Source of the DNA: Saccharothrix syringae
Lineage (GTDB): Bacteria; Actinomycetota; Actinomycetes; Mycobacteriales; Pseudonocardiaceae
Direction: 5' to 3'
NCBI RefSeq assembly: GCF_009498035.1
Contig: NZ_CP034550.1
Location: 4,278,001 to 4,342,000, forward strand
DNA: 64,000 nt
The notes under the pieces are model-generated. The model had not been told where the DNA came from. It worked only from the letters and a program-made list of their open reading frames with translations, and did not search any database. Shown piece after piece: positions 35,701-44,339 of the stretch. Both the position numbers and the translations under genes were made by a program. Position 1 is the stretch's first letter. Each line of letters starts with the position of its first letter.

Positions 35701-38700
35701 CGCGCCGACAGCACGCCGGTCAGCACGGTGCCCGCGTCGCCCGCCAGGTCGACCGCCGCGCCCAGCAGCGGGTGCGCGGCGGGCTCCAGGCCCAGGCCGC
35801 GCGCGTCGCCCGCGGCGGCGGGCTCGGCCAGCCAGAAGTGCCCGCGCCGGAACGGGTAGGTCGGCAGGTCGACCCGCCGCCCGCCCGCGGCCAGCGGCGA
35901 GAAGTCGACCTCCACCCCGGCGACGTGCGCGGCGGCCAGGCCGGCGGTGAACGCCTCCACCTCGGACCGGCCCCGGCGCTGCAACGCGGTGGTCGCCGCG
36001 TCCCCGCCCAGGGTCTCGGCGGCCATGCCGGCGAGCACCGCGTCGGGCCCGACCTCCAGGAAGGCCGTCACGCCCAGCGCGGTCAGGCGGGTCACGGCGT
36101 CGGCGAAGCGCACGGCCGCGCGCACGTGGCGGGTCCAGTGGTCGGCGTCCGGGCGGCCCAGCGGCTCACCGGTCAGCGCCGACACGATGGGGATTCCCGG
36201 TTCGCGGTGGTCGAGCCCTTCGGCGACCGCGCGGAACTCGTCCAGCACGTCGTCCATGTGCGCCGAGTGGAACGCGTGGCTGACCACCAGGCGCCGGGTG
36301 CGCCGGTCGCGCCAGCGCTCGGCCACCGCGTCGACCGCGTCCCGGTCCCCGGCGACCACGACCGACGACGGCCCGTTGACCGCGGCGACCTCCACGCCGT
36401 CGGGCAGGGTGGGCAGGACCTCGGCCTCGGTCGCCTGGATCGCCAGCATCGCGCCGCCGGGGCGGGCGGCCTGCATGAGCCTGCCGCGCGCGGTGACCAG
36501 GGTGGCGGCGTCGGCCAGGGACAGCGCGCCGGCGACGTGCGCGGCGGTGATCTCGCCGATCGAGTGGCCCGCGACGAAGTCGGGGCGCACGCCGAAGGAC
36601 TCCAGCAGCCGGAACAGCGCGACCTCGACCGCGAACAGGGCCGGTTGCGTGTAGCGGGTCTCGTCCAGGCCGGGCACCGCGCCGCCGACCACGTCGGCCA
36701 GCGGCACGTCCAGGTGCCGGTCCAGCTCGGCGGCGACCTCGTCGAACGCGGCGGCGAACACCGGGAACGCCGCGCGCAGCTCCACGCCCATGCCCACCCG
36801 CTGCGCGCCCTGGCCGGTGAACAGCGCGGCCGTGCGGCGGGGACGGGCGACACCGGTGGTGCCGCGCCCGGCGGCGACCGCGTCCAGCCCGGCCAGCAGG
36901 GCGTCCCGGTCGCCGCCGAGCACGACGGCCCGGTGGTCGTGCCGGGAGCGCGCGACCAGCGAGGCGGCGACGTCGAGCGGGGCGAGGTCGGCGGCGTGCC
37001 GGCGCAGGTCGCCGGCCAGGTCGCGCAGCGCCTCGTCGTCGCGCGCGGACAGCACCCACGGCACCACGGCGTGCGGCGCGTCCACCGGCGTTGGCTCGGG
37101 CTCGGGTTCGGCCTGCTCGACGATGACGTGGGCGTTGGTGCCGCTGATGCCGAAGGAGGACACGGCGGCGCGGCGGGGTCGGTCGAGGGCGGGCCACTCC
37201 TGGGCCTCGGTGAGCAGTTCGACGGCGCCGGAGGCCCAGTCGACGTGCGGGGAGGGCGCATCGACGTGGAGGGTGCGGGGCATGACGCCGTGGCGCATGG
37301 CCTCGATCACCTTGATCACGCCGCCCACGCCCGCGGCGGCCTGCGCGTGGCCGATGTTCGACTTGAGCGACCCCAACCGCACCGGCTCGACGCGGTCACG
37401 GCCGTAGGTGGCCAGGATCGCCCCGGCCTCGATCGGGTCACCGAGCGCCGTGCCGGTGCCGTGCGCCTCGACCAGGTCCACGTCGGACGGTCGCAGGCCC
37501 GCGTCGGCCAGCGCCTGCCGGATCACCCGCTCCTGGGCGGGGCCGTTGGGCGCGGTCAGGCCGTTGGACGCGCCGTCGGAGTTGATCGCCGAGCCGCGCA
37601 GCACGGCGAGCACCCGGTGCCCGTTGCGGCGCGCGTCGGACAGCCGCTCCAGCACCAGCACGCCGACGCCCTCGGCCCAGGCGGTGCCGTCGGCCCCGGC
37701 GGCGAACGCCTTGCAGCGCCCGTCCGGCGACAGCCCGCGCTGGCGGCTGAACTCGATGAACATGCCGGGCGTCGCCATCACCGCCGCGCCGCCCGCCAGG
37801 GCCAGCCCGCTCTCGCCGCTGCGCAGCGACCGGATGGCCAGGTGCAGCGCGACCAGGGAGGACGAGCACGCGGTGTCCACGGTGACCGCCGGGCCGCGCA
37901 GCCCGAGCGTGTAGGCGATGCGGCCGGACGCCACGCTGATCGTGCCGCCGGTGAGCAGGTAGCCCTCCGCGCCGTCGGCGGGCTGGTGCAGCCGCGGGCC
38001 GTAGTCCTGGGCGGTCAGGCCGACGAACACGCCGGTGGCGCTGCCGTGCAGCCCGGCCGGGTCGACGCCCGCGCGTTCCAGGGCCTCCCACGAGGTCTCC
38101 AGCAGCAGCCGCTGCTGCGGGTCCATCGCGGTCGCCTCGCGCGGGCCGACGCCGAAGAACGCCGCGTCGAACTCGCCCGCGCCGGTCAGGAAGCCGCCCC
38201 GCCGCGCGTACGTGCGGCCGGGCGTGCCGGGGGTCGGGTCGTAGAGCGCGTCGAGGTCCCAGCCGCGGTCGGTGGGGAACTCGCCCACCGCGTCGCCGCC
38301 GGTCGCCACCAGCCGCCACAGGTCCTCGGGGGAGCGGACGTCGCCGGGGTAGCGGCAGGCCATGCCGACCACCGCGATCGGCTCGGTCGGGTCGGTGGTG
38401 GTGGCGATCGGCTCGTGGTCGGTGTCGGCGAGCAGGTGCGCGACCAGGGCGTCCGGCGTGGGGTGGTCGTAGGTCAGGCCGCCGGCCAGGGGCAGGCCGG
38501 TGGCGTCGGCGAGGAGGTCGCGGAACTCGACCGCGGTCAGGGAGTCGAAGCCCAGGTCCTTGAAGGTGCGCCGGGTGTCGACGGTGGCCGGGTCGGCGTG
38601 GCCCTGGACGGCCGCGACGGTGGTGCGCACGAGGTCGAGCAGGGCCGCGCGGTCGAGTGCGGGACGGCGCGGGGCGGCCGAACCCGCCCCGGCTTCACTT

Positions 38701-41420
38701 GCCGCGCCTTGGCCTGCCGCGCTTTGCACTGCCGCGCCCTGTCCCGTCGGGCCTTGGCCGGCCGAGCCTTGGCTGGCCGAGCCCTGCCCCGCCAGCCCGC
38801 CTCCCGCGCCCGCGGCAACCCGCCGGGCAGCGGTCGGCTCGGCCGGCCAGTAGCGCTGCCTCTGGAAGGCGTAGGTCGGCAGCTCGACCGTCCCCACCCC
38901 GGGGAACACCGCGTCCCAGTCCACCGCCACCCCGGCCGTGAACGCGGCACCCAGCGCCGCGGCCACCGAGACCGGCTCGGCCCGGTCCCGCCGCAGCACC
39001 GGCACCAGCCGCGCGTCCGGCGCGACCTCCCGGGCCATCGCGGTCAGCACCGCGTCCGGCCCGACCTCCACGAACACCCCGGCACCCAGCCCGACCGCGG
39101 CCCGCACCCCGTCGGCGAACCGCACGGCGGCGCGCACGTGCTCGACCCAGTAGTCGGCCGAGGCGACGTCCGCCAGGGCACCGGTCACGTTGGACACCAC
39201 CGGGATCACCGGCGCGGCGTAGGCCAGCCCCCGCGCCACCTCGGCGAACTCCGCCAGCATCGGCTCCATCCGGGCCGAGTGGAACGCGTGGCTCACCGCC
39301 AGCCGGCGGGTCCGGCGCCCGGCGAAGCCCGCCGCGTACGCCACCACCGCGTCCTCGTCCCCGGACAGCACGACCGCGCGCGGCCCGTTGACCGCGGCCA
39401 GGTCCACCCCGGCCGGCCGGTCCCGCACCTCCTCCTCCGTCGCCTCGACCGCGACCATGGCCCCGCCCGCGGGCAGCGCCTGCATCAGCCGCCCGCGCGC
39501 GGCCACGAGCCTGGCGGCGTCGGGCAGCGACAGCACCCCGGCGACGTGCGCGGCGGCCAGCTCGCCGACCGAGTGCCCGAGCAGCACGTCCGGTCGCACG
39601 CCCCGGTGCTCCAGCAGCCGGAACAGCGCCACCTCCAGCGCGAACAGCGCGGGCTGGGTGAACTCGGTGCGGTCCAGGTCGCCGGGGGAACCGGAGAACA
39701 CCAGGTCCCGCAGCGACCGGCCCAGCAGCGGGTCCAGGTGGGCGGCCACCTCGTCGAAGGCCGCCGCGAACACCGGCTCGGCCGCGTGCAGCCCGCGCCC
39801 CATGCCGACGCGCTGGCTGCCCTGCCCGGTGAACAGGAACGCGACCCGCCCGCCGGTCGGCGTGCCCCGCACCACGGCGGGGGAGGGGGTGCCGTCGGCG
39901 AGCGCGCGCAGCCCGCGCCGGAACCCCTCGACGTCCTCGGCCACCACGGCGGCCCGGTCCTCGAAGGCGGTGCGGGTGGTGGCCAGCGACCGGCCCAGCT
40001 CGGCCGGGTGCGCGGAGCCCAGCAGCGGCAGCAGGCGTTCGGCCTGGGCGCGCAGGGCGTCCTCGCCGCGGGCGGAGAGCACCAGCGGCAGCGGGCCGGT
40101 GACCCGCGGTGCGGCGTGAGGTGCGGGCGCGGGCGCGTCGGTGACCACGACGTGGCAGTTGGTGCCGCCCATGCCGAAGGAGCTGACGCCGGCCACGAAC
40201 GCGCCCTCGGGCAGCGGCGACCGACCGGTCTGCACCCGCAACCGCAGCTCGTCGAGCGGGATGGCGGGGTTGGGGGTGCTGAAGTTGAGGCTGGGCGGCA
40301 GTTCGCGGTGCCGCAGGCTCAGCGCGACCTTGATCAGGCCGACGATCCCGGCCGCGCCCTCCAGGTGGCCGACGTTGGTCTTGGCCGACCCGACCGGCAG
40401 CGGGGTGTCCCGGACCGCGCCCAGCACCGCGCCCAGCGCGGCCGCCTCCACCGGGTCGCCCACCCGGGTGCCGGTGCCGTGCAGCTCGACGTAGCCGACC
40501 CGGGCCGGGTCGACGCCGGCGCGCTCGTAGGCGGCGCGCAGCACGGCTTCCTGGCCCTCGCGGCCGGGCACGGTCAGCCCGTCGGTGGTGCCGTCGTTGG
40601 TGACCGCGCTGCCCCGGATCACGCAGTACACCGGGTCGCCGTCGGCCAGCGCGGCGGCCAGCGGCTTGAGCACCACCACGCCGCCGCCCTCGCCGCGCAC
40701 GTACCCGTCGGCCCGCGCGTCGAAGGTGTGGCACCGCCCGGTGGGCGACAGGCCGCCGAACCGGGCCGCCGCGATGGTGGACTCGCCGATCAGGTTCAGG
40801 TTGACGCCGCCCGCCAGGGCCACCGCCGACTCGCCGCGCCGCAGGCTCTCCACCGCGGCGTGCACGGCGACCAGCGCCGAGGACTGCCCGGAGTCCACCG
40901 CGAGGCTCGGGCCGCGCAGCCCCAGCAGGTAGGACACCCGGTTTGCCAGGACGCCGCGGTTGGTGCCGGTCAGGGTCGCCGGGCCGATGGCCCCCGGGCC
41001 GCCGCGCGCGAGCAGTGCCGCGTAGTCGTCCCAGATGGCGCCGATGAACACGCCGGTGTCGCTGTCCCGGAGGGAGGCGGGGAGGATGCGCGCGTCCTCC
41101 AGCGCCTCCCACGCCAGCTCCAGCACCAGCCGCTGCTGCGGGTCCACCGCGACCGCCTCGCGCGGCGAGATCCCGAAGAACGCCGGGTCGAAGGCGTCCA
41201 CCCGGTCCAGGAAGCCGCCGCGGGTGATGCCGTGCGCCCGCGGGTCGGCCGCGCCGCCCAGGTCCCAGCGGTCGTCGGGCACCTCCGTGACGGCGTCCAC
41301 GCCGTCACGGAGCAGTGCCCAGAACGCCGCCGGGTCGGGCGCCTGCGGCAGTCGGCACGCCAGGCCGACCACCGCGATCGCGTTCGCTTCTTCGTCCCGG
41401 GTCTGCCGCTCGTTGGCCAT
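23703..41420 (-). CDS. abyB1: Type I PKS, loading module and modules 1-3
   Basis: A 5905-residue synthase. Loading: KSQ ([10 protein letters not shown] near residue 180, active Cys replaced by Gln), AT (GHSVGE/HAFH, malonyl) and ACP (~958). This should decarboxylate malonyl to an acetyl starter. Modules 1, 2 and 3 are each KS-AT-DH-KR-ACP, starting near 1010, 2630 and 4250. All KS have DTACSSS. All three AT carry HAFH with GHSIGE or GHSVGE, so malonyl. DHs keep the HxxxGxxxxP and D-x3-H motifs. KRs keep the Rossmann motif and YAAAN, with LDD (LAD in module 1), which is B-type. The product at this stage is an acetyl-primed triene. A repetitive Gly/Gln linker separates AT0 from ACP0, and a docking domain ends the protein. 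ATG 41420 is chosen; a GTG lies directly before it. Confidence 0.95.
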   Translation of the reverse strand: MANERQTRDEEANAIAVVGLACRLPQAPDPAAFWALLRDGVDAVTEVPDDRWDLGGAADPRAHGITRGGFLDRVDAFDPAFFGISPREAVAVDPQQRLVLELAWEALEDARILPASLRDSDTGVFIGAIWDDYAALLARGGPGAIGPATLTGTNRGVLANRVSYLLGLRGPSLAVDSGQSSALVAVHAAVESLRRGESAVALAGGVNLNLIGESTIAAARFGGLSPTGRCHTFDARADGYVRGEGGGVVVLKPLAAALADGDPVYCVIRGSAVTNDGTTDGLTVPGREGQEAVLRAAYERAGVDPARVGYVELHGTGTRVGDPVEAAALGAVLGAVRDTPLPVGSAKTNVGHLEGAAGIVGLIKVALSLRHRELPPSLNFSTPNPAIPLDELRLRVQTGRSPLPEGAFVAGVSSFGMGGTNCHVVVTDAPAPAPHAAPRVTGPLPLVLSARGEDALRAQAERLLPLLGSAHPAELGRSLATTRTAFEDRAAVVAEDVEGFRRGLRALADGTPSPAVVRGTPTGGRVAFLFTGQGSQRVGMGRGLHAAEPVFAAAFDEVAAHLDPLLGRSLRDLVFSGSPGDLDRTEFTQPALFALEVALFRLLEHRGVRPDVLLGHSVGELAAAHVAGVLSLPDAARLVAARGRLMQALPAGGAMVAVEATEEEVRDRPAGVDLAAVNGPRAVVLSGDEDAVVAYAAGFAGRRTRRLAVSHAFHSARMEPMLAEFAEVARGLAYAAPVIPVVSNVTGALADVASADYWVEHVRAAVRFADGVRAAVGLGAGVFVEVGPDAVLTAMAREVAPDARLVPVLRRDRAEPVSVAAALGAAFTAGVAVDWDAVFPGVGTVELPTYAFQRQRYWPAEPTAARRVAAGAGGGLAGQGSASQGSAGQGPTGQGAAVQSAAGQGAASEAGAGSAAPRRPALDRAALLDLVRTTVAAVQGHADPATVDTRRTFKDLGFDSLTAVEFRDLLADATGLPLAGGLTYDHPTPDALVAHLLADTDHEPIATTTDPTEPIAVVGMACRYPGDVRSPEDLWRLVATGGDAVGEFPTDRGWDLDALYDPTPGTPGRTYARRGGFLTGAGEFDAAFFGVGPREATAMDPQQRLLLETSWEALERAGVDPAGLHGSATGVFVGLTAQDYGPRLHQPADGAEGYLLTGGTISVASGRIAYTLGLRGPAVTVDTACSSSLVALHLAIRSLRSGESGLALAGGAAVMATPGMFIEFSRQRGLSPDGRCKAFAAGADGTAWAEGVGVLVLERLSDARRNGHRVLAVLRGSAINSDGASNGLTAPNGPAQERVIRQALADAGLRPSDVDLVEAHGTGTALGDPIEAGAILATYGRDRVEPVRLGSLKSNIGHAQAAAGVGGVIKVIEAMRHGVMPRTLHVDAPSPHVDWASGAVELLTEAQEWPALDRPRRAAVSSFGISGTNAHVIVEQAEPEPEPTPVDAPHAVVPWVLSARDDEALRDLAGDLRRHAADLAPLDVAASLVARSRHDHRAVVLGGDRDALLAGLDAVAAGRGTTGVARPRRTAALFTGQGAQRVGMGVELRAAFPVFAAAFDEVAAELDRHLDVPLADVVGGAVPGLDETRYTQPALFAVEVALFRLLESFGVRPDFVAGHSIGEITAAHVAGALSLADAATLVTARGRLMQAARPGGAMLAIQATEAEVLPTLPDGVEVAAVNGPSSVVVAGDRDAVDAVAERWRDRRTRRLVVSHAFHSAHMDDVLDEFRAVAEGLDHREPGIPIVSALTGEPLGRPDADHWTRHVRAAVRFADAVTRLTALGVTAFLEVGPDAVLAGMAAETLGGDAATTALQRRGRSEVEAFTAGLAAAHVAGVEVDFSPLAAGGRRVDLPTYPFRRGHFWLAEPAAAGDARGLGLEPAAHPLLGAAVDLAGDAGTVLTGVLSARTHPWLADHAIAGAVIAPATAVLDLALSAGPVAELALEAPLPVGDQPLPVQLRVDGGSFALYARRDGEWTRHASGQLDDGRLHDGPGVPPERLPWPPPGEPVDLADAYDRLADLGYEYGPAFQGLVAAWRSGDDLYAEVSLDHDVTGWGVHPALLDAVLHPLVLALADDPARVRLPFGWSGARLHRAGAGGLRARLRATGTDSVSLLVSDDAGETVLSVDSLVLRPVARGAIGGGPRSLHEVRWSPVRPAAEPVWELVDDLPAEPADVVVVSPWDGTGPEAVHAATRRALGLVQRWLADERFAASRLVFLTRGAVAAAPGDPVPDLANAAVWGLVRTVESEHPGRVAVLDLDGEDVPAALLDLGEPQVAVRGGVALTPALAPLAVPVGAPSFGTGTALVTGGTSGLGALVAEHLVTAHGVRDLVLVSRRGHAPELAERLTGLGARVRVAACDVADRAAVADLVAGIPDLTAVVHAAGVLADATVQSLTEERLAAVLRPKVDAAWHLHELTGDLAAFVLFSSVSGVVGTAGQAGYAAANSFLDALAAHRRAAGLPAVSLAWGLWDAGMGATLAEADVERWARAGFRPIAPAEGLALFDAATAADQALVVPAHRRAAPRKRAAAPRLDTSPEALLALVRATAAAALGHEDAAAVAPDRAFREQGFDSLASVELRNRLGAATGLRLPATAVFDHPTPLALAEFLVGLAAGTSTAKAVAAHRADDEPIAIIGVACRYPGGVASPEDLWELVAGGVDAVGGFPVNRGWDLDALYHPDPAHTGTSYTREGGFLHDADLFDADFFGMSPREATATDPQQRLLLETAWQVFEHASIDPSSVRGSATGTFVGVMYDDYVSRLAAVPTEVEGHVLTGNTSSVVSGRLAYTFGLEGPAVTVDTACSSSLVALHLAAQALRGGECDLALAGGVTVMSGPSTFVEFSRQRGLSPDGRCKSFAASANGTGWSEGVGLLLVERLSDARRNGHRVLAVVRGSAVNQDGASNGLTAPNGPAQERVIRQALANAGLRPSDVDLVEAHGTGTTLGDPIEAQAVLATYGQDRSEPLRLGSLKSNIGHAQAAAGVGGVIKVIEAMRHGVMPRTLHVDEPSPHVDWTSGAVELLTEQREWPTLDRPRRAAVSSFGISGTNAHVIIEQPEPEPAREPAAGTGPWVLSGRDEEATRAQARRLAGFVAAHPELGAGDIGFSLATTRAALPHRAAVTGRDRDELLANLTAFGAGGPAVHGTAEGAGRLAFLFTGQGSQRVGMGLELRAADPVFAAAYDEVAGELDRHLALPLREVVAGEHGADALARTEYAQPALFALEVALFRLLEHHGVRPDALLGHSVGELAAAHVAGVLSLPDAAVLVTARGRLMQAARSGGAMAAVEATEDEVRAALPAGVEVAGVNGPRSTVVSGDEAGVDAAVAHWKAAGRRATRLKVGHAFHSAHMDPVLDEFRAVAAGLDLRAPAIPVVSNVTGVEATPEQLTSPDYWVDHLRGAVRFLDGVRHLAEAGVTEFLELGPDGVLTALVDGRSAAPLLRADRPEPESVAAALALRHVRGTALAWERVFPGAAPVELPPYEFRRSRYWLAAGGRSLLGRAVEHADRDEVTFTGRFSAATHPWLVDHAVRGTALVPAAALVELALAAGDEVGADTLAELTLHAPLAVPGSGSVDLQVAVAAPDASGVRPFTVHSRQGGGTWTRNASGALAAGTAPGTPLTEWPPAGEPVDLAGAYERLADAGYGYGPLFRGLTALWRSGEELFAVVRLPDDPAGFALHPALLDAALHPLALAATGVELPFAWSGVRLHATGARELRVRITPAGPGAVSLELADSTGAPVASVASLALRPVGEVSALPADSLFRLAWTPVPVTGRRNWPVLDRAADELPGGDAVVDFTGGGDDVVAAAHAAARDALRLVRRWVAEAPVGARLAFRTRGGPDDPAVATAWGLVRTAQQEHPGRFLLVDGDELPDTDEPQVLLRDGAALAPRLVRTTAGDPVALTGTVLVTGATGVLGALVARRLVTHHGVRSLLLVSRRGPAAAGAAELVAELRGAGAEVELVAADVADREAVAALLADVDLGAVVHTAGVLDDGTVESLTPERLAAVLRPKVDAAWVLHELTRDRDLAAFVLFSSITGLLGTAGQANYAAANAFLDALAGHRRSLGLPATSLAWGLWAGEGMGDALGDTDRARLARTGVAPLAVDAGLALFDAALAGEHAVLVPARLDLAELRDPPAVLRGLVRPKRRAATAVTEPRAVDPAALAGLVRAAVADVLGHSSAAAVDPARTFNDLGFDSLTGVELRNRLTAATGVRLPATLVFDHPSPAAVAELLRTELFGQDDVAPDEPVAAARADEPIAIVAMACRYPGGVTTPEELWRLVVEGRDAITGFPTDRGWDLDRLHDPDPDRPGTSYARHGGFLHDAADFDPEFFGLSPREALTTDPQHRLLLETTWEGLERAGIDPASLRGSRTGVFAGVMYNDYGARVHQAPSAPAGVEGYLVSGSAGSVASGRVAYTLGFEGPAVTVDTACSSSLVALHLAAQALRNGECDLAVAGGVTVMASPATFVEFSRQRGLSPDGRCKSFAAAADGTGWAEGAGVLLVERLSDARRNGHPVLAVLRGSAVNQDGASNGLTAPNGPSQQRVIRQALAVAGLRPSEVDLVEAHGTGTRLGDPIEAQALLATYGQDRAEPLRLGSIKSNIGHTQAAAGVAGVIKVVQAIRAGVLPRTLHVDEPTPEVDWSAGAVELLTEQREWPAVGRPRRAAVSSFGISGTNAHVIIEGVGEPAPVSGPAPAVVPWTLSARTAEAVREQARRLLGAVADADPADVAWALLDRARFEHRATVVGGDRDELLAGLAKLAGGGATDRAEPGALALLFSGQGSQRAGMGRELAAAFPVFADAFAEAVAAFDLPEGLFDDAEALARTEWTQPALFAVEVALFRLLESFGVRPDLLVGHSIGEIAAAHVAGVLSLADAATLVAARGRLMQALPPGGVMVAVRADEADVAPLLSGPVGIAAVNGPGSVVLSGAADAVEAVVAALGVKATRLRVSHAFHSPLVEPVLDEFRAVVERLEFHEPRLTVVSTVTGEPLTEAPTAEYWVRHVAATVRFADAVTAARGLGATRFVEVGPDGALSALVEGAVPVLRRDRPEPRAFVTALAGLDGVDWAPLLGARRNRVVLPTYPFQRERFWLDAPVGGDVRAAGLAEAGHPLLAAEVELPDGGLVLTGTLSARSHPWLADHALHGTPVVPGTALLDLALHAGARAGLPAVAELVLSAPLPVPPGGVAVQVRVADGRVEVHSRTDDGWHLHASGTLAEDTGTGDPLPWPPAGDPVDLTGLYDRLTDAGYGYGPAFRGLRAAWVDGDVVHAEVELDGGFPPLVDSLLHALLLDGGPVRLPFTWSDVRRRASGATRLRARLAPVGPESYELTAVDDAGEVVLSVGSLAVRPFTAAAPPLHALEWAEVPTGAPVAWLPHEERDRALPGDTVVFRAPAADAVHATAAALREWAADDRFDDVVLAVAIDDGLEHAAVRGLVRTARTEHPGRFRLVEGDPGRGLSAGLPEVAVRGDRAYAPRVVRIAPPDPGRTPDAGRTLDPDGTVLVTGATGRLGALVARRLVVEHGVRHLVLVGRRDADALRAELAGLGAEAVFVRAELPDGVAEALAAVPAEHPLTAVVHSAGVLDDGVLESLTPERFDAVLRVKADTARALHEATRDADLAAFVLFSSVAGLIGNAGQANYAAANTALDALAEHRRALGLPATSLAWGLWAGDGMGGEVDADRTRANTGVAALSEADGLALFDAALRSDRPVLVPAAFDTAALRALGERAPAVLRDLVPAPQAAPDRPTGRGFAERFAELPEEERATATWELVRGRVAEVLNHRPGTPLDPRRGLLELGLDSLTAVELRNRLGADTGLKLPSTVVFDHPTPGALAEHLRSELAARTAAAPPPVLAELDRVAASVAGLNGSQEARKLVAARLRELLREVDGAADDDLGVASDEDIFSIIDNELGIS
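38701..38790. repeat. Six 15-bp tandem repeats in the loading-module linker
   Basis: Six imperfect copies of a 15-bp unit (for example GCCGAGCCTTGGCTG) are read in frame as a Gly/Gln/Ala/Ser-rich pentapeptide series ([10 protein letters not shown] and similar). They form the linker between the loading AT and ACP of the first synthase. In-frame copy-number change would alter linker length without disrupting the gene. Confidence 0.85.
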
Positions 41421-41496
41421 CACGCTGCTCGACTGCCCTTCTGGGGTGGAGAACTCTCAGGGAGTGCGCCGACTCCACCCAGCCTGCCGAGCAGGT

Positions 41497-41525
41497 CTAA
41501 CCACGGACTTGCCGCGCGCTAAAGC
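41497..41525 (-). promoter_or_regulatory. SARP operator before the PKS operon
   Basis: On the minus strand GCTTTAG (41525-41519), CGGCAAG (41514-41508) and TGGTTAG (41503-41497) are spaced exactly 11 bp and each end in AG. The first overlaps the stop codon (TAG) of the upstream hydrolase gene. The site lies 77 nt before the synthase ATG in the 98-bp gap. It would allow the PKS genes to be driven separately from the upstream tetronate genes. Confidence 0.55.
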
Positions 41526-42538
41526 GGAACCTCCACAGAGGACCGGACGGCGTCGATCAGCCACTCGCGCGTCCGCGCCGCGTGCCGGGGCGCGCCGTGC
41601 ACGTCGTCGTGCGCCAGCACGTCCAGGTCGCGCACGTGCTCGCGCAGCAGCGCCAGGTCGCCCGGGGCGATGATCTCGTCCCGCAGGCTCGCCACGTACC
41701 GCACCGGGATGTCCAGCGCCCGCAGGTGGTCCGCGGACAGCGCCCACGTCGGCAGCACCGACGGCAGGGCGCCCGGCGGCACGCCGACCAAGTGCGCCAG
41801 CGTGTCCGCGGTGACCTTGGGCAGCCCGGACACCCAGTCGGCGTCGGCGAAGGTGTGCCGGATCGGCGCGCCCGCCGTGGCCACGGTCCGGATGCGCCGG
41901 TCCTCGACGGCGGCGCGCAGCGCGGCGTGCCCGCTGAAGCTCAGCGCCAGCGCCGCGGTCCGGGTCACGTCCGCCCGGTCGGCCAGCGCGTCCAGGATCG
42001 CGGGGATGAGCCGCCAGCTCTCCGCGTTGTAGCGCAACGTGTTCTCGCCGACGCCGGGCAGCTCGGTGACCACGGCCGCGAACCCCAGCCGCGCACCCGC
42101 GAGCAGCACCGGTGCCCACTGCTCCTTGGTGCTGACGATGCCGCCGCTGATCAGCAGCAGCGGCTTGGGGTCCGAAGTGGACAGGCCGTGGGTCCAGAAG
42201 CCGACCTCGCCGCCGAGCAGCGGCAGGTCCAGCCGCTCGATGCCCGGCACGGTGACCCGCCACTCGTCGGTGACGCGCACCGAGTTCTCCAGGGCGTCCA
42301 GCCGGGCGTTGCCGTCCACGAACGGGAAGCGCGCGAAGTTGTAGCGCTGGGCGGCGGCGAGCAGCTCGCCCTCGGCCTCCAGCTCCTCCGCGCGCCGCGA
42401 CCACTCGTAGACCCACGAACCCGGCCCGACGCCGTCGTGGGTGACGCGGTCGAGCACCGCCCGGTAGTCCTCGGGCGGTATCGCCAGCGACTCCGCGTGC
42501 GCGGCGACGTACCGCTTCAGCTCCTCGACGTCGTTCAC
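41519..42538 (-). CDS. abyA5: Alpha/beta-hydrolase for tetronate methylene formation
   Basis: A 339-residue alpha/beta-hydrolase of the FrsA-like type, with an N-terminal helical cap segment (~1-100). The nucleophile elbow reads ALSFSGHAAL, so GxSxG is altered at both glycines while the central Ser stays. A candidate acid is in LRDEIIAP and the His is in VHGAPRH. In agglomerin and abyssomicin pathways the equivalent enzyme (Agg5, AbyA5) eliminates acetate from the acetylated tetronate, giving the exocyclic double bond. The GTG start at 42538 overlaps the acyltransferase stop (GTGA). It is the last gene of the chain of overlapping genes that begins at 46911. The role is inferred from the neighbouring acyltransferase and KAS III. 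Confidence 0.85.
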   Translation of the reverse strand: MNDVEELKRYVAAHAESLAIPPEDYRAVLDRVTHDGVGPGSWVYEWSRRAEELEAEGELLAAAQRYNFARFPFVDGNARLDALENSVRVTDEWRVTVPGIERLDLPLLGGEVGFWTHGLSTSDPKPLLLISGGIVSTKEQWAPVLLAGARLGFAAVVTELPGVGENTLRYNAESWRLIPAILDALADRADVTRTAALALSFSGHAALRAAVEDRRIRTVATAGAPIRHTFADADWVSGLPKVTADTLAHLVGVPPGALPSVLPTWALSADHLRALDIPVRYVASLRDEIIAPGDLALLREHVRDLDVLAHDDVHGAPRHAARTREWLIDAVRSSVEVPL

Positions 42539-43305
42539 GGCTCCTCCTCGACGGTTTCCAGCGCTTCCTTGACCTCGGTCAGCACGTCGGCCGCCTCGGC
42601 GCCGTCGATCACGCGGTGGTCGAAGGCGAGGCTGAGCCGCATCACCGGCGCGACCACGACCCGGCCGGCGCGCACCACGGGCCGGTCCACGACCCGGCCC
42701 AGGCCGAGGGTGATCGTGGTGCCGCCGACGGAGTGGAACGAGTCGACCGCCCGGTGGCCCAGCGAGGTGACCGCGAACGTGCCCCACACCGCCGAGCGGG
42801 TCGCCAGCGGCTTGACCACGTCCCGGAACGCGCGGGCGGCGACCCGCCACGACGGCTCGGCGTGCAGCCTGCGCACGCCCTCGAACTCGGGCGCGGTGGC
42901 CGGGTCGGCGTCCCGCAGGTGCTCGACGCGGTCCTGCACCTCGTGCAGGCTCGCCCGGTCCAGGTCGCGCAGCACGCCCGCGAGCACCACCCGGTGCCCG
43001 TCGACCACCTTGTCCAGGGTGACCTTGCCGTGCACGCCCGCGTGCCGGGCGACGCGGGGCACGATGCCGTCCAGGATCGCGGAGTTGGCCTCGGGGTGCT
43101 CGGCCAGCACGCGCGCGGCGGCGTGCAGGACGTGCGTGACGGGGGACACGCGCCTGCCCCGGAACGCCCGGACGGCGGTCATGTCGACCTCGGTGTCCAG
43201 GAAGACCGGGGCGAAGTCGCGGGTGGCGCGCAGGAAGAACAGCGTGTGCCTGCGCTGCCGGGGGATGTCGACGACCTCCGGCTCGTGGCCGGCGGTGCCG
43301 CTCAC
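42535..43305 (-). CDS. abyA4: E2-type acyltransferase (tetronate O-acetyltransferase)
   Basis: A 256-residue protein that is only the catalytic domain of a 2-oxoacid dehydrogenase E2 acyltransferase, with no lipoyl or peripheral-subunit-binding domain. The catalytic HxxxDG is in SLAFDHRVIDGAEAADV near residue 229. In spirotetronate and agglomerin pathways such stand-alone domains acetylate the primary alcohol of the glycerol-derived tetronate, preparing it for elimination. The GTG start overlaps the KAS III stop by 4 nt and its own stop overlaps the hydrolase start. This gives the acetylate-then-eliminate gene pair found in known clusters. Confidence 0.9.
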   Translation of the reverse strand: MSGTAGHEPEVVDIPRQRRHTLFFLRATRDFAPVFLDTEVDMTAVRAFRGRRVSPVTHVLHAAARVLAEHPEANSAILDGIVPRVARHAGVHGKVTLDKVVDGHRVVLAGVLRDLDRASLHEVQDRVEHLRDADPATAPEFEGVRRLHAEPSWRVAARAFRDVVKPLATRSAVWGTFAVTSLGHRAVDSFHSVGGTTITLGLGRVVDRPVVRAGRVVVAPVMRLSLAFDHRVIDGAEAADVLTEVKEALETVEEEP

Positions 43306-44339
43306 ACCCGCTCCAGCGCGAACCCGGCCTTGATCCACTTGCTGGACTCGACCGCGATGCCCAGCACCCGGTCGCCGTCCTCCAGCAGCGGCAGCACCCG
43401 TTCCAACTGCTGGAACGGCAGCGCGTTGGCGTTGTTGCCGGTCTCGGTGACGCAGGTGACCTCGCGCATGGTCGGCACGTCCAGCTCGCGCATGATCCGC
43501 GCGGTCATCCGCTGCGACAGCTGCGGCGGCAGGATGTAGTCGACCTCGGTGTCGGTCCAGTTGAGCCCGTCCAGCAGCTCCTTGAGGATCTCCACCGACA
43601 TGGCCGGCACGGACTCCTCGATGGCCTTGTAGTCCTCGCGCGAGCCGGTGCGCCCCGGCACGTGGTCGACCGGGCCGAACCACTCCAGGACCTGACCGGG
43701 CTCGCGGCCCAGGCCGGTCAGCCGGGTGAGCACCTTGCGCAGCACCGGGCCCTCCCGGTCGGGGTCGGTGGTCAGCACCGCCGCGCCCGCGCCGTCGCCG
43801 AACAGCGCCACGTTGACCATCTCGCCGGGCGGCAGCGACCGCAGGTCCAGGCCCAGGTCGTAGTGCTTGGCGATGACGTCGCCGCCGACCACCAGGGCGT
43901 GCCGGTAGCGGCCGGTCAGCAGCATCTGCTGGGCGACGTCGAGCGCCTGGAACGCCCCGGCGCAGCCGGACTGGAGCTGGTAGGTGGGCACGTTGTCGAT
44001 GCCGAGCCGGTCGGCGACGACGTTGACGGTGGCGGGCATCAGCCGGTCCGGCGTGGCGGTGCCCATGACCAGCAGGTCGACCTCGTCGGCCCGCACGCCG
44101 GCGGCGTCGAGCGCCCTGCGGCCGGCGGCCTCGCCCAGGTCGGCCAGGGAGTACCGGACCTCGCCGGAGTCGAGGTCGACGGCGAGGTGGCGGGTGCGGG
44201 TGCCGATGAACGCGTCGACCCACTGCACCCACAGCTCGTCCATGCCGAACCGGCGGGCCAGGTCGGCGTTGCTGACCGGCGGGCCGGGCAGGGCCGTGCC
44301 GACCGACAGCAGGCGGATCTCAGGCGGGGGCGTGCTCAT
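43302..44339 (-). CDS. abyA1: KAS III-like enzyme joining glyceryl-ACP and polyketide
   Basis: A 345-residue FabH-like ketosynthase III. The nucleophile Cys is near residue 126 (LQSGCAGAFQAL), the C-terminal Asn is in ETGNNANALP near 303, and LFGDGAGAAVL is conserved. Where FabH has the catalytic His (VPHQAN), this protein has LPPQLSQ near 273, so the His is replaced by Pro. In tetronate pathways this class forms the C-C and C-O bonds between glyceryl-ACP and the beta-ketoacyl chain, releasing it from the PKS and replacing a thioesterase. The start ATG overlaps the stop of the FAD monooxygenase (ATGA). Confidence 0.92.
   Translation of the reverse strand: MSTPPPEIRLLSVGTALPGPPVSNADLARRFGMDELWVQWVDAFIGTRTRHLAVDLDSGEVRYSLADLGEAAGRRALDAAGVRADEVDLLVMGTATPDRLMPATVNVVADRLGIDNVPTYQLQSGCAGAFQALDVAQQMLLTGRYRHALVVGGDVIAKHYDLGLDLRSLPPGEMVNVALFGDGAGAAVLTTDPDREGPVLRKVLTRLTGLGREPGQVLEWFGPVDHVPGRTGSREDYKAIEESVPAMSVEILKELLDGLNWTDTEVDYILPPQLSQRMTARIMRELDVPTMREVTCVTETGNNANALPFQQLERVLPLLEDGDRVLGIAVESSKWIKAGFALERV

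Noticed and set aside
13573..41420. Long internal repeats that could be taken for mobile-element duplications
   Set aside because: They are homologous KS, AT, DH and KR domains of successive modules; only the unusually identical short tracts are reported as gene conversion.
23838..41522. A 5894-residue open frame on the plus strand opposite the first PKS
   Set aside because: It is the antisense shadow of the PKS: low-complexity Arg/Gly/His/Val composition with no domain, while the minus strand reads perfect KS, AT, DH, KR and ACP motifs.
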